Source: Clostridia bacterium
GTDB taxonomy: Bacteria > Bacillota > Clostridia > TANB77 > CAG-508
Direction: 5' to 3'
Length of the DNA: 64,000 nt
Assembly (NCBI GenBank): GCA_900754085.1
Contig: CAAEBO010000006.1
Location: 45,568-109,567, forward strand
Position 1 is the stretch's first letter; each line of letters begins with the position of its first letter. The notes below the pieces were generated by a model. That model saw nothing but the letters and a program-made list of their open reading frames with translations, made no database searches and was not told where the DNA came from. This document shows positions 25,595-34,306 of the stretch, in pieces. A program made the translations under genes and the position numbers.

Positions 25595-26413
25595 TTGTCT
25601 CAAAAAACAGATAAAATAAAAAAAATTGAAAGTGCAAAATTAGTACCAGCTACCAACCCAAAACTTGGTCTTATTAACTTTATCCTAACTCCAGAACAAC
25701 GTAAAGTTTTAGAATCAAAAAATTATTTAGTACGATTATATGATACATATAAAATTAATTATTTACATTCTTACATAAAACATTTAGAAAAAGAAGATGA
25801 ACTTTTGCAAGAACGTTTTCCAAATGTAGATTTTTATAGAATGGCTAGAGTAAAATCTAAAAATAATTATATAGAAAAATTACGTAAAAAAGGAGAAGCT
25901 TTAGATATTTTTGCAGATAAAATAATTATCGTATCTGTAGATGGAAAAACTGATGAAAGCTCATTAGTACAAACTGCATATGCTATGCAAAACTTTTTAA
26001 CAAGTTATAGTCCAAATATAGAAGAACTAACTAGAAAAAGAAAAGACTATATATCTGCACCAAAGGAAAATGGTTATGCTTCTTTACATATGACTCGTGC
26101 TATTTACATGGAAGATGAAGATATTGCATTTAATCATGAAACACAGATAAAAACTTTCAGAATGCGAGAAATTGAAAAAAGTGGCTCTGCTGGTCATGCT
26201 TCTGTTTATAAATCTAATAGAGACAGTCTTTTATCTAAAATAAAAAACAAGAACTCAGCAGAATATTTTCTTCCACAATATATGCATTTTGAGTTTGATA
26301 AATCTCTTAGAAAAAATAAAATAGTTTTAGATAGTTTTAATTCTAACTTTAAATATTATTTTGGTATAGATTTTGATGACTTTCTACTTTTACAGTCAAT
26401 TAATTCAAGATAA
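25595..26413 (+). CDS. Divergent RelA/SpoT-type (small alarmone synthetase-like) protein
   Basis: The 272-residue protein carries the pattern of the (p)ppGpp synthetase domain: ARVKSKNNYIEKLRKKG (84-100, pyrophosphate-donor loop), FADKIIIVS (106-114, normally YDLIAIRV), RKDYISAPKENGYASLH (149-165, acceptor loop) and HETQIKTFRMREIEKSGSAGH (181-201, with the expected catalytic Glu). No hydrolase, TGS or ACT domain is present. The Arg after the D-block is Ile here, so activity may be altered. TTG at 25595 is chosen because GAGGTGA lies 5 nt upstream; an ATG at 25574 has no SD. It follows the CmpB-like gene on the same strand. Confidence 0.72.
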   Translation: MSQKTDKIKKIESAKLVPATNPKLGLINFILTPEQRKVLESKNYLVRLYDTYKINYLHSYIKHLEKEDELLQERFPNVDFYRMARVKSKNNYIEKLRKKGEALDIFADKIIIVSVDGKTDESSLVQTAYAMQNFLTSYSPNIEELTRKRKDYISAPKENGYASLHMTRAIYMEDEDIAFNHETQIKTFRMREIEKSGSAGHASVYKSNRDSLLSKIKNKNSAEYFLPQYMHFEFDKSLRKNKIVLDSFNSNFKYYFGIDFDDFLLLQSINSR

Positions 26414-26428
26414 AATTATCTAATATTG

Positions 26429-26466
26429 TAAAAGAGGTATTAACTATTATAGTTAATACCTCTTTT
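26429..26466. terminator. Bidirectional terminator between convergent genes
   Basis: A near-perfect 16-bp stem (AAAGAGGTATTAACTA / TAGTTAATACCTCTTT) has T-rich flanks on both strands and separates the alarmone-synthetase-like gene from trmR. Confidence 0.88.
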
Positions 26467-26498
26467 ACATTCTTCATCCTAGTTTATGAAAATTTATT

Positions 26499-27083
26499 TT
26501 AATATCTACTAATAGCTAATCCATCTCCTACCTCTAATATTTCTGTTTTGCAGTTTTCATCTTCTGTTACTTCTTTAATATATTCACGTAAATTTCTTAC
26601 TGCGGTTCTTTGTTTATGCTTATTATAGTCGCTCATAACATATCCTTTATATAATATATTATCAGCAAAAATAATACCATTCTTATTTAGCATCCTTTTA
26701 GCTTGCTCTAGAAAAAATGGATATTTACCTTTTGCAGCATCTATAAATACTACATCATATTTATCATTTAAAGTTGGCAGAATTTCGACTGCATCACCTT
26801 CTAATATATGTATTTTATTTTCTACTCCAACTTTTTTTATATTTTCTTTAGCTTCTTCTACTCTTTCATGATCTCTTTCTATTGTATCTATCATCCCGTT
26901 TTCAGACAAATATTTAGAAAAACACATAGCAGAATAGCCTACTGCTGTTCCTATCTCTAAAATTTTATTTTGCTTCTTTTCTTTTAATATTTCATCTATT
27001 ACTTCTAATGTGTCATCCATTATTATTGGAATATGCCTTTCTAAAGCAAATTCTTTTATATTCTTTAATTCTTTTTCATTCAT
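26499..27083 (-). CDS. trmR: O-methyltransferase, TrmR-like
   Basis: A class I SAM-dependent methyltransferase of 194 residues. Motif I is LEIGTAVGYSAMCFS; VVFIDAAKGKY (metal-binding Asp) and FADNILYKGYV follow, with the Mg-ligand pattern of the catechol-O-methyltransferase-like group. Firmicute members (YrrM/TrmR) methylate 5-hydroxyuridine in the tRNA wobble position, the likely role here. It is downstream of typA but separated by a terminator. Confidence 0.82.
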   Translation of the reverse strand: MNEKELKNIKEFALERHIPIIMDDTLEVIDEILKEKKQNKILEIGTAVGYSAMCFSKYLSENGMIDTIERDHERVEEAKENIKKVGVENKIHILEGDAVEILPTLNDKYDVVFIDAAKGKYPFFLEQAKRMLNKNGIIFADNILYKGYVMSDYNKHKQRTAVRNLREYIKEVTEDENCKTEILEVGDGLAISRY

Positions 27084-27113
27084 TTTTACATCTCCAATAT
27101 TTTTACAGAAATA

Positions 27114-27136
27114 AGGAAGTAGAGTTTCTACTTCCT
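27114..27136 (-). terminator. Terminator downstream of typA
   Basis: The stem AGGAAGTAGA / TCTACTTCCT with a 3-nt loop is followed by TTATTTC on the minus strand. Confidence 0.7.
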
Positions 27137-27144
27137 ATTATTAA

Positions 27145-28971
27145 TTAATCTTCTTTTGCTTTTCTTCTTGCTTCTCTTTCTCTAGTTTTTGTGTCTAATG
27201 TTTTCTTTCTTAATCTAATACTTTTTGGTGTAACTTCTACTAATTCATCATCTTGTATAAATTCTATAGATTTTTCTAGTGACATTTGAATTGGTGGAAC
27301 TAATCTTAAAGCATCATCTGATCCAGAAGCTCTTGTATTTGTTAAATGCTTTTCTTTACATACGTTTATAGATAAATCTTCTGGTCTAGAGTTAATTCCT
27401 ACTATCATTCCTTCATATACTTCTACACCTGGTCCTATAAATAATTCACCTTTATCTTGTGCATTATATAGTCCATAAGTTATAGATGTTCCTGCTTCGA
27501 ATGCTACTATTGTTCCTCTTGTTCTTGCAACAACAGTTCCTCTATATGGTTCGTAGTCTTCGAATACATGGTTCATAACGCCATTACCTTTAGTATCTGT
27601 CATAAATTCTGTTCTGTAACCAATTAATCCTCTTGAAGGTATCTTGAACTCAACTTTAGTATGTCCAGCTTCTGCAGGTTCCATATTTATCATTTCTGCT
27701 TTTCTTCTTCCTAATTTTTCTATAACGCTACCAATACAGTCATCTGGTACATTTACAACAAGTCTTTCTATAGGTTCACATTTTACGCCATTAATTTCTT
27801 TTATAATAACTTTTGGTCTAGATACTAAAAATTCGTATCCTTCTCTTCTCATTGTTTCTATTAAAACAGATAAATGTAATTCTCCTCGTCCAGCTACTTC
27901 AAAAGAATCTGCTGAGTCTGTTTCTTTTACACGTAAACTTACATTTCTTTCAAGTTCTTTAAATAGCCTATCTCTTATATGTCTAGATGTAATAAATTTT
28001 CCTTCTTTTCCAGCTAAAGGACCATCATTTACACTAAATGTCATAGTAACTGTAGGTTCATCTATATCTATAAATTCTATTTTTTCTGGATGTTCTATAT
28101 CACATATTGTTTCACCAATATTTATATCTGCTATACCAGATAATTCTATAATATCTCCTGCTCCAATTTCTTGAACTTCTACTTTTTGAAGCCCCATATG
28201 TGTGTAAATTTTTCCTATTCTTGCATTTTGCATTTTACCATCTTTTTTACAAATAGCAACAGGGTCATTTACTTTTAATATACCTCTTTCTAATCTACCT
28301 ATTGCCATTCTTCCTATGAATTCATCATAGTCTATATTAGATACTAGCAATTGTGCAGGTCCGTCTTGGTCACATTGTGGTGCTTGTATTTCTTTTATTA
28401 TTGTTTCGAAAATACAGTTTATATTATCACTGCTATCTTCTAAATTCATTTTTGCAATTCCATTTTTTGCAGATGCGTAAATTACTGGGAATTCTAATTG
28501 TTCATCTGTTGCATCTAATTCTATAAATAATTCTAATACTTGGTCTAATACTTTTGAAGGATTTGCTCCTGGTCTGTCTATTTTATTTATTACAACTATT
28601 GGTTTTAAGTTTAAAGATAATGCTTTCTTTAAAACTTCTCTTGTTTGAGGCATTGGTCCTTCGAAAGCATCTACTAATAATAAAACACCATCAACAGTTT
28701 TTAAAACTCTTTCTACTTCTCCTCCAAAATCTGCATGACCTGGAGTATCTACAATATTTATTTTAACCCCATTATACATAACCGCTGTGTTCTTAGAAAG
28801 AATTGTTATTCCTCTTTCTTTTTCTAATGCGTTAGAGTCCATAATTCTTTCATCTACTTTTTCGTTTTCTCTAAACACATGGCTTTGTCTTAAAAGAGCA
28901 TCTACTAATGTTGTTTTTCCATGGTCAACGTGTGCTATAATTGCTATATTTCTAATATTTTCATTTATCAT
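27145..28971 (-). CDS. typA: Ribosome-associated GTPase TypA/BipA
   Basis: A translational GTPase of 608 residues with G1 AHVDHGKT (13-20), the switch region RGITI, G3 DTPGHADF, G4 NKIDRPGA, EF-G-like domains III and V, and the BipA-specific C-terminal domain (GSDDALRLVPPIQMSLE). It helps 50S assembly under stress and low temperature. It lies downstream of the rpsA-like gene (14-bp gap) and is probably co-transcribed. Confidence 0.96.
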   Translation of the reverse strand: MINENIRNIAIIAHVDHGKTTLVDALLRQSHVFRENEKVDERIMDSNALEKERGITILSKNTAVMYNGVKINIVDTPGHADFGGEVERVLKTVDGVLLLVDAFEGPMPQTREVLKKALSLNLKPIVVINKIDRPGANPSKVLDQVLELFIELDATDEQLEFPVIYASAKNGIAKMNLEDSSDNINCIFETIIKEIQAPQCDQDGPAQLLVSNIDYDEFIGRMAIGRLERGILKVNDPVAICKKDGKMQNARIGKIYTHMGLQKVEVQEIGAGDIIELSGIADINIGETICDIEHPEKIEFIDIDEPTVTMTFSVNDGPLAGKEGKFITSRHIRDRLFKELERNVSLRVKETDSADSFEVAGRGELHLSVLIETMRREGYEFLVSRPKVIIKEINGVKCEPIERLVVNVPDDCIGSVIEKLGRRKAEMINMEPAEAGHTKVEFKIPSRGLIGYRTEFMTDTKGNGVMNHVFEDYEPYRGTVVARTRGTIVAFEAGTSITYGLYNAQDKGELFIGPGVEVYEGMIVGINSRPEDLSINVCKEKHLTNTRASGSDDALRLVPPIQMSLEKSIEFIQDDELVEVTPKSIRLRKKTLDTKTREREARRKAKED

Positions 28972-28985
28972 TTTTTATTACTCCC

Positions 28986-30071
28986 TTATTCTTTATATTC
29001 GTTTGACGTATTTTCTAATTCTCTTATTGATAATTCTATTCTTTTATTTGATAAGTCTATATCGATTATTTTTGCATTTACTTTTTGTCCTATTCTTAGT
29101 TCTTCTTCTGGTTTTGTTATTTTTCTTTCGCATATTTGTGAAAGATGTACTAGTCCCTCTATTCCAGATTCTAATTCTACAAAAGCTCCAAATGGCATTA
29201 ATTTTACTATTTTTACAGTTAAAATGTCATTTATATTGTATTTTCCTTCTACAGATTTCCAAGGATCTGGTCCTTTTCCTGCATAAGATAGTTTTATTCT
29301 TTTGTTTTCTTTGTCTACATCTATTGCTATTACTTCAATTTCTTGCCCTACTTTTAGTATTTCGTTAGGTGGTGTATTTCTATTCCATGTAATTTCTGAA
29401 ATATGTAATAATCCTTGTACTGCACCTAAGTCTACAAAAGCACCATATGTACTTATACTTGTAACTTTCCCTTTATAAGTTTTTCCTACTTCTGCTTCAT
29501 TCCAAAATTCGTTAAGCTTTTTGTTTTTTTCTTCGTCTGATATTGCTTTTATTGAACCTATTATTCTTCTAGGTCTAAATCCACATTCTATTAGTTTAAA
29601 TTTTACTAATTTATTTTTATATTCTTGTAGATTTTCATTTCTTGTAATTCCAGATAAAGATATCGGAATAAATATGTTATATCCTTCTTTCTTTATTATG
29701 AATCCTTTTTCTGTAATTTCTGATATTATTCCTTCTAAAATTTCTTCATTTTTAAATTTTTCTTCTAATTCTTTTTGTGCTTCTTTCATTTTGTATTTTT
29801 TACATGAAAGTAATACATTTCCTTCGCCATCATTCATCTTTATTACTTCTGCTATTATTTTGTCACCTATTTTAAGTTCTTTTCTTGGGTTTGCATTTTC
29901 ATTATATGAATATTCACTTTTTGGAATTAGTCCATCTGCTTTATAGCCAATGTCTATAACTATTTCATCTTTTTTATTTATATTTATTATTCTTCCTTCT
30001 AATGTTTCTTTTACTTTTATATTTTTCATTGTTTCTTCAAGCATTTGCTCGAAATTTAATTGTTCTGACAT
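28986..30071 (-). CDS. rpsA: 30S ribosomal protein S1 homologue (four S1 domains)
   Basis: The 361-residue protein contains four S1/OB-fold repeats, at about residues 20-90, 105-170, 190-260 and 275-345. The last two are the best conserved (GAFVDLGAVQGLLHISEI and GAFVELESGIEGLVHLSQI). Firmicute S1-like proteins of this length help mRNA binding on the ribosome. Order plsC - S1 - typA is typical of Clostridia, where ispH is often fused or adjacent; here ispH is about 20 kb away. Confidence 0.88.
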   Translation of the reverse strand: MSEQLNFEQMLEETMKNIKVKETLEGRIININKKDEIVIDIGYKADGLIPKSEYSYNENANPRKELKIGDKIIAEVIKMNDGEGNVLLSCKKYKMKEAQKELEEKFKNEEILEGIISEITEKGFIIKKEGYNIFIPISLSGITRNENLQEYKNKLVKFKLIECGFRPRRIIGSIKAISDEEKNKKLNEFWNEAEVGKTYKGKVTSISTYGAFVDLGAVQGLLHISEITWNRNTPPNEILKVGQEIEVIAIDVDKENKRIKLSYAGKGPDPWKSVEGKYNINDILTVKIVKLMPFGAFVELESGIEGLVHLSQICERKITKPEEELRIGQKVNAKIIDIDLSNKRIELSIRELENTSNEYKE

Positions 30072-30166
30072 AATTTCACCTTCCTAATTTTTGTTACATA
30101 GTAACACATTTCTTTTGTTTGGTTTATATTTAATTAATTTTAAGTATTACATGCTTTAGAATAAAT

Positions 30167-30192
30167 GGCGTTTTTCATAAATGAAAAACGCC
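30167..30192. terminator. Hairpin between plsC and the S1 gene
   Basis: A perfect 12-bp stem (GGCGTTTTTCAT / ATGAAAAACGCC) with a 2-nt loop. The minus-strand downstream is only mildly T-rich, so it may be a weak terminator or an mRNA processing structure. Confidence 0.6.
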
Positions 30193-30224
30193 TGTACGCA
30201 GTAAACTTGTAACATTATATATTA

Positions 30225-30827
30225 TTATTTGTTTTTTGTCAACATAATTATGTTATCCATTATCTCTTTGCTTACTTGCTCTAACTCTTCCTTAGATGGT
30301 TTTTTTGTAACTCTATCACTATAGTCTAATGGCTTTCCATAATTAACATATACTTTTTTAAATGGCTTTTCTCCTCCTGTTATACCAACTGGTTGAACTT
30401 TAGCTCCTGTTTGTAATACGAAAAATGCTACTCCTTCTTTTACACTTTCTCCTTTTTCTAGTCCATTTCTAGTTCCCTCTGGAAACATAGCTATACTTTC
30501 TTTATTTTTTAATGCTTTTAAAGTAGTTTTTAATGCTGCTATCTCTTTATTGTCTCTTTTTACATAAATTGCATCAAATACAAAACCTAAAAATTTTAAG
30601 AATTTATTTTTAGTTAACTCCTCTTTTGCCATAAACCTAACATGTCTACCAGCTGTAACTACAATTAAAGGTGGATCTAAATAACTTCTATGATTTCCAC
30701 AATATATTACTGGTCCTTCTTTGGGTATATTCTCTTTACCAGTTACTTTTACCCTATATACAATTTTACAATATAAATAAATTGCTGTTCTAACTATTAC
30801 TCTTAATATCTTTTTTAATATATTCAT
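30225..30827 (-). CDS. plsC: 1-acyl-sn-glycerol-3-phosphate acyltransferase
   Basis: This membrane-associated enzyme acylates lysophosphatidic acid in phospholipid synthesis. The catalytic motif is NHRSYLDP (HX4D), with FMAKEELTK and FPEGTRNG (motif III) downstream. The first 20 residues form one hydrophobic segment. Length (200) is normal. The gene overlaps cmk by 38 bp, in the common cmk-plsC arrangement. Confidence 0.92.
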   Translation of the reverse strand: MNILKKILRVIVRTAIYLYCKIVYRVKVTGKENIPKEGPVIYCGNHRSYLDPPLIVVTAGRHVRFMAKEELTKNKFLKFLGFVFDAIYVKRDNKEIAALKTTLKALKNKESIAMFPEGTRNGLEKGESVKEGVAFFVLQTGAKVQPVGITGGEKPFKKVYVNYGKPLDYSDRVTKKPSKEELEQVSKEIMDNIIMLTKNK

Positions 30828-31518
30828 TTTTATTCTCCTCAGTTTTTTGTTTTATTATTTTTATAATTTTTTGTTTTATTTTATTAACATTTGATTTACT
30901 TGAATCTACATATATGGCATCTGGAGCCTTTTTTAATGCTCCAACTTTCTTATTCATATCATTTTTGTCTCTTTCCATTATAGATTGTAATACTTCGTTA
31001 AATGATTGATTTATACCATTTCTTTTATTTTGTCTACATCTTCTTTTTGCACGTTCTATTGGAGTTGCGTCTAAATATATCTTTACATCTGCTTCTGGAA
31101 AAACAACTGTTGTAATGTCTCTTCCTTCCATTATTATATTTTTTCCTTGGCTTAACCACTCATAACCTATTTTTCGTTCTAAATTGGTTATTTTTTCTCT
31201 AACCCCTAAAATACTAGATGTTTTAGAAACAACTTTACTTATTTCTGGCATTCTTATTTCACTTGTAACATCTTCTCCATTTAAAAATACTGTCTGTTTA
31301 TTATTTTCATTTTTTAGTTCTATTTTAATTTTATCTAATACATCTTCTATTTCTTTATCATTAGCAAGATTAATATTATTTCTTAATATTGCTAAAGCAT
31401 GGCACCTATATAGCATTCCAGTGTCTATACTAACCAAGCCTAACGCTTTAGCTACAAGTTTTGTAATTGTTCCTTTACCTGCACCAGCAGGACCATCTAT
31501 TGCAACAATATATGACAT
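30790..31518 (-). CDS. cmk: Cytidylate kinase
   Basis: The enzyme phosphorylates CMP and dCMP. N-terminal AIDGPAGAGKGTI is the P-loop, with SIDTGMLYRCHAL, EGRDITTVVFPEA and RRCRQNK as the typical substrate and lid motifs. I use ATG 31518 (MSYIVAID), preceded by GGATGGTGA, rather than the in-frame ATG at 31533. The last 13 codons overlap plsC. Confidence 0.94.
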   Translation of the reverse strand: MSYIVAIDGPAGAGKGTITKLVAKALGLVSIDTGMLYRCHALAILRNNINLANDKEIEDVLDKIKIELKNENNKQTVFLNGEDVTSEIRMPEISKVVSKTSSILGVREKITNLERKIGYEWLSQGKNIIMEGRDITTVVFPEADVKIYLDATPIERAKRRCRQNKRNGINQSFNEVLQSIMERDKNDMNKKVGALKKAPDAIYVDSSKSNVNKIKQKIIKIIKQKTEENKNEYIKKDIKSNS

Positions 31519-31539
31519 TTTTTCACCATCCACTTTTTA

Positions 31540-32367
31540 TTATTTATTTACATGTATTTCTTTTATTACTATTTTAATTGTTTGAACTCTCATTGTTGTT
31601 AATTTTTCTAATTCTTTTATAATTTTATTTTTAAAGTTTTCTACTATTGTTCTTACATTTTCACCATATTCAACACTAAGTTCTATATATACATATGGAC
31701 CTTCTGGTTGGTTATCTATCCTTGTTCTTAGCACATTATATATATTAGGCTCTCTTTTTGCAACATATTCTATTATTTGCCTAAATACTGTATCTGATAT
31801 TGTAAAGTTTCCCAAATAGCTAAATGTAGGTCTTATTATTGATTTTTCTGATATATATGGTTTATTGTTTCCACTTTTAATTTTGAAAATTTGTAATGGG
31901 TCTAATATAAAACCTGAAAAATCTTTTTTTATTTCGAATGTTGGTACTGGTATTACGTGTTTTCCCTCTGTTACTCTGCTTCTTCTTGCTTCTTGAATTT
32001 CTTCTGGTGTTGCAATTTCTTCTATATAAATAATTTTTTCTACAGGTGGTAATCCTATATTGGCTGCTATTTTATTCACCATTCCATCTGAAGTTCCTAA
32101 TATTAGAATTGACTCTGGTTTATATTTTTCTATTGCCTTTCTTATTTCATCTTTCTGCTCTTGTTGTAAAAACAACGCTTTTTTTACTGTTTCTATTTTT
32201 GTTGGTGCTTTTTTTGCAGATTCTCCAGCAATTATTTCATTATCATTTATAAAAAGGCCATCATCTATTATATAATGAATGTTATTTTCGTTTGCTACCA
32301 TTTGAGCTCTATAACTTTTTCCTGTTCCAGATGGACCTACAAAAGCATATACTTTAATATTATTCAT
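31540..32367 (-). CDS. P-loop ATPase fused to an Asp23/Gls24-like domain
   Basis: The first half has a Walker A GPSGTGKS (11-18) and a kinase-like strand/acid pattern (SILILGTSDGMV). The second half ends with VYIELSVEYGENVRTIVENF followed by an alternating helix and strand to IKIVIKEIHV, which resembles an Asp23/Gls24 (alkaline-shock) domain. The fusion is 275 residues, soluble, with SD AAAGGAG, immediately upstream of cmk. It may be a nucleotide-binding regulator linked to envelope or lipid functions; the actual role is unknown. Confidence 0.65.
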   Translation of the reverse strand: MNNIKVYAFVGPSGTGKSYRAQMVANENNIHYIIDDGLFINDNEIIAGESAKKAPTKIETVKKALFLQQEQKDEIRKAIEKYKPESILILGTSDGMVNKIAANIGLPPVEKIIYIEEIATPEEIQEARRSRVTEGKHVIPVPTFEIKKDFSGFILDPLQIFKIKSGNNKPYISEKSIIRPTFSYLGNFTISDTVFRQIIEYVAKREPNIYNVLRTRIDNQPEGPYVYIELSVEYGENVRTIVENFKNKIIKELEKLTTMRVQTIKIVIKEIHVNK

Positions 32368-32462
32368 ATTTGCTCCTTTTACTTTTCTTCTTATTATTAA
32401 TACTTATACTTAAGTCCAATATATTATACCTCATTATTTTTTTCTTTTCAATTCTATTTATC

Positions 32463-32504
32463 AAAAAGCAAGGAGTACATTGTTAAATGCACTCCTTTTG
32501 CTTT
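32463..32504 (-). terminator. Terminator of the 87-aa gene
   Basis: The stem AAAGCAAGGAGT / ACTCCTT-(TT)-GCTTT carries a small bulge and is followed by TTTTTG on the minus strand. Confidence 0.75.
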
Positions 32505-32763
32505 AATCCTTGGCTTTCGCCTTCTTATTTTTATATGATTCCCGAATACGAGTATCTTTGGTTGCAATAAAAATCTTTATATGAACTTTGTCATAAACTA
32601 ATACAATATGATCTTTTTTAGATTCTTGTATTAATTCTCTACGCTCTTTTTTTGCTACTGCAATTGCCTCTTCTAGAGTATGCTTTTTAGCGTCAACATA
32701 AATTTCATAGATTTCCTTTCTTTTTATAATGTACCGTACATTAGTTAGTTCAACTTTTGCCAT
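32503..32763 (-). CDS. Small basic protein of unknown function
   Basis: The product (86 residues from ATG 32763, SD GAAAGGA) is charged and soluble, with an N-terminal beta segment (VELTNVRYIIKRKEIYEIYVD), a helix (TLEEAIAVAKKERRELIQ), another strand (HIVLVYDKVHIKIFIA) and a Lys-rich tail. No family is recognised. Like the 73-aa gene at 6321, its codons are less A/T-rich than the neighbours. It is probably transcribed alone. Confidence 0.6.
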   Translation of the reverse strand: MAKVELTNVRYIIKRKEIYEIYVDAKKHTLEEAIAVAKKERRELIQESKKDHIVLVYDKVHIKIFIATKDTRIRESYKNKKAKAKD

Positions 32764-32827
32764 AAACATTTCCTTTCTACTTTTTTGGTTATATTATTAT
32801 AACACATTGCTTTTAGAATTGCTACAA

Positions 32828-34141
32828 TTATTTTTCATAACCTGGCTTTCCTAATAATGTAAACATATTCTTTTTGTATGCTTCTACTCCTGGTTGGTTA
32901 AATGGATTTACTCCTAATATTTTTCCAGACATAGCACAGGCTAATTCGAAGAAATATATTAATTGACCTATATTTTCTTCATTTAATTTTTCCATTGTAA
33001 TTAAAATGTTTGGAACATCACCATCTACATGTGCCGCAATTGTTGCTTCCATTGCTTTTTTATTTACATAGTCTAAAGTCTTTCCTACAAGATAATTTAA
33101 TCCATCTAAATTGTCTTCATCTGTCTCTATTTTTATGTCTGTTTTTGATTTTTCTACATTTAGCACTGTTTCAAATAAATTACGTCTACCTTCTTGTATA
33201 TATTGTCCCATAGAATGTAAATCTGTTGTAAATTCTACGCCAGCAGGAAAAATTCCTTTTAATTCTTTTCCTTCGCTTTCACCATATAATTGCTTCCACC
33301 ATTCTATAAAATAATGTAATTTTGGTTCATAATCTACTAATAATTCTATATCTTTTTTGTTTTCATATAAAATATTTCTTGCAACAGCATATTTATAACA
33401 GTCATTATATTTTAAGTTTTCTTCTGCATATTTATTTTGAGCTGATAATGCTCCTTGCATTAATTTATTTATATCTATTCCTGCTACTGCTATTGGAAGT
33501 AATCCTACTGCTGTTAAAACAGAATATCTTCCACCTACATTATCTGGAATAACAAATTCTTCATATCCTTCTTTATCTGCAAGTTGCTTTAATGCTCCTT
33601 TTTTCTTATCTGTTGTAACATAAATTCTACTTCTTGCTTCATCTATTCCATATTTATTTTCTAAAAATTCTCTAAATATTCTAAATGCAATTGCAGGTTC
33701 TGTAGTTGTTCCTGACTTAGATATAACATTTATAGATATATCTTTATCTCCTATAAATTCTATAATATCATTTATATAATCTGGGTTTAAGTTATTTCCT
33801 ACAAATATTACTTTTGGATATTTTAACTCTTCCTCTGGAATTGCATTTGCAAAATTACTATTCATCGCTTCTATTACAGCTCTTGCGCCTAAATATGATC
33901 CTCCAATTCCTATTACAAGGAAAATGTCTGAATCTCTTTGTACTTTTTTAGCTACTTTTTCTATTCTTTTAAATTCTTTTTTGTCATAATCTGTTGGAAG
34001 CTTAAGCCAGCCTAAAAACTCTTTTTCATTATCTGCTTTTTTGTATAGTTCTTTATGTATATCTGCTACTTTTTTTGAATATTTTAATATCTCTTCTTCT
34101 TCAATTTTTGCATTTTTTAAGTCTATTTTTAAATCTTTCAT
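32828..34141 (-). CDS. pgi: Glucose-6-phosphate isomerase
   Basis: The enzyme interconverts glucose-6-phosphate and fructose-6-phosphate. Motifs: [33 protein letters not shown] (phosphate-binding Ser/Thr loop), [17 protein letters not shown] (PGI signature), and the C-terminal [12 protein letters not shown] signature with the catalytic Lys. Length (437) matches the Firmicute form. It stands next to the glycogen-phosphorylase gene, which suits glycolytic use of released glucose phosphate. Confidence 0.96.
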   Translation of the reverse strand: MKDLKIDLKNAKIEEEEILKYSKKVADIHKELYKKADNEKEFLGWLKLPTDYDKKEFKRIEKVAKKVQRDSDIFLVIGIGGSYLGARAVIEAMNSNFANAIPEEELKYPKVIFVGNNLNPDYINDIIEFIGDKDISINVISKSGTTTEPAIAFRIFREFLENKYGIDEARSRIYVTTDKKKGALKQLADKEGYEEFVIPDNVGGRYSVLTAVGLLPIAVAGIDINKLMQGALSAQNKYAEENLKYNDCYKYAVARNILYENKKDIELLVDYEPKLHYFIEWWKQLYGESEGKELKGIFPAGVEFTTDLHSMGQYIQEGRRNLFETVLNVEKSKTDIKIETDEDNLDGLNYLVGKTLDYVNKKAMEATIAAHVDGDVPNILITMEKLNEENIGQLIYFFELACAMSGKILGVNPFNQPGVEAYKKNMFTLLGKPGYEK

Positions 34142-34230
34142 ATAGCAATACCTCTTTTCTTTTTTATATGGTTTTATTTTATATCATTATATTATTTTAT
34201 GCAAGAATATTGTTTTTGTTTTTATGAATA

Positions 34231-34280
34231 AAAAACGTACCTAAGATCTTCTAATAAATTTAAAGAAAATCTTAGGTACT
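34231..34280 (-). terminator. Terminator of the glucan phosphorylase gene
   Basis: The arms GTACCTAAGAT and ATCTTAGGTAC surround a loop of about 20 nt and are followed on the minus strand by GTTTTTTATT. Confidence 0.82.
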
Positions 34281-34306
34281 CATAATTCTCTAGTACAGAA
34301 ATTTTT

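Noticed and set aside
28787..29368. Plus-strand frame of 193 codons
   Set aside because: It is antisense across the typA/rpsA-like junction, very Leu/Phe-rich, and has no family resemblance.
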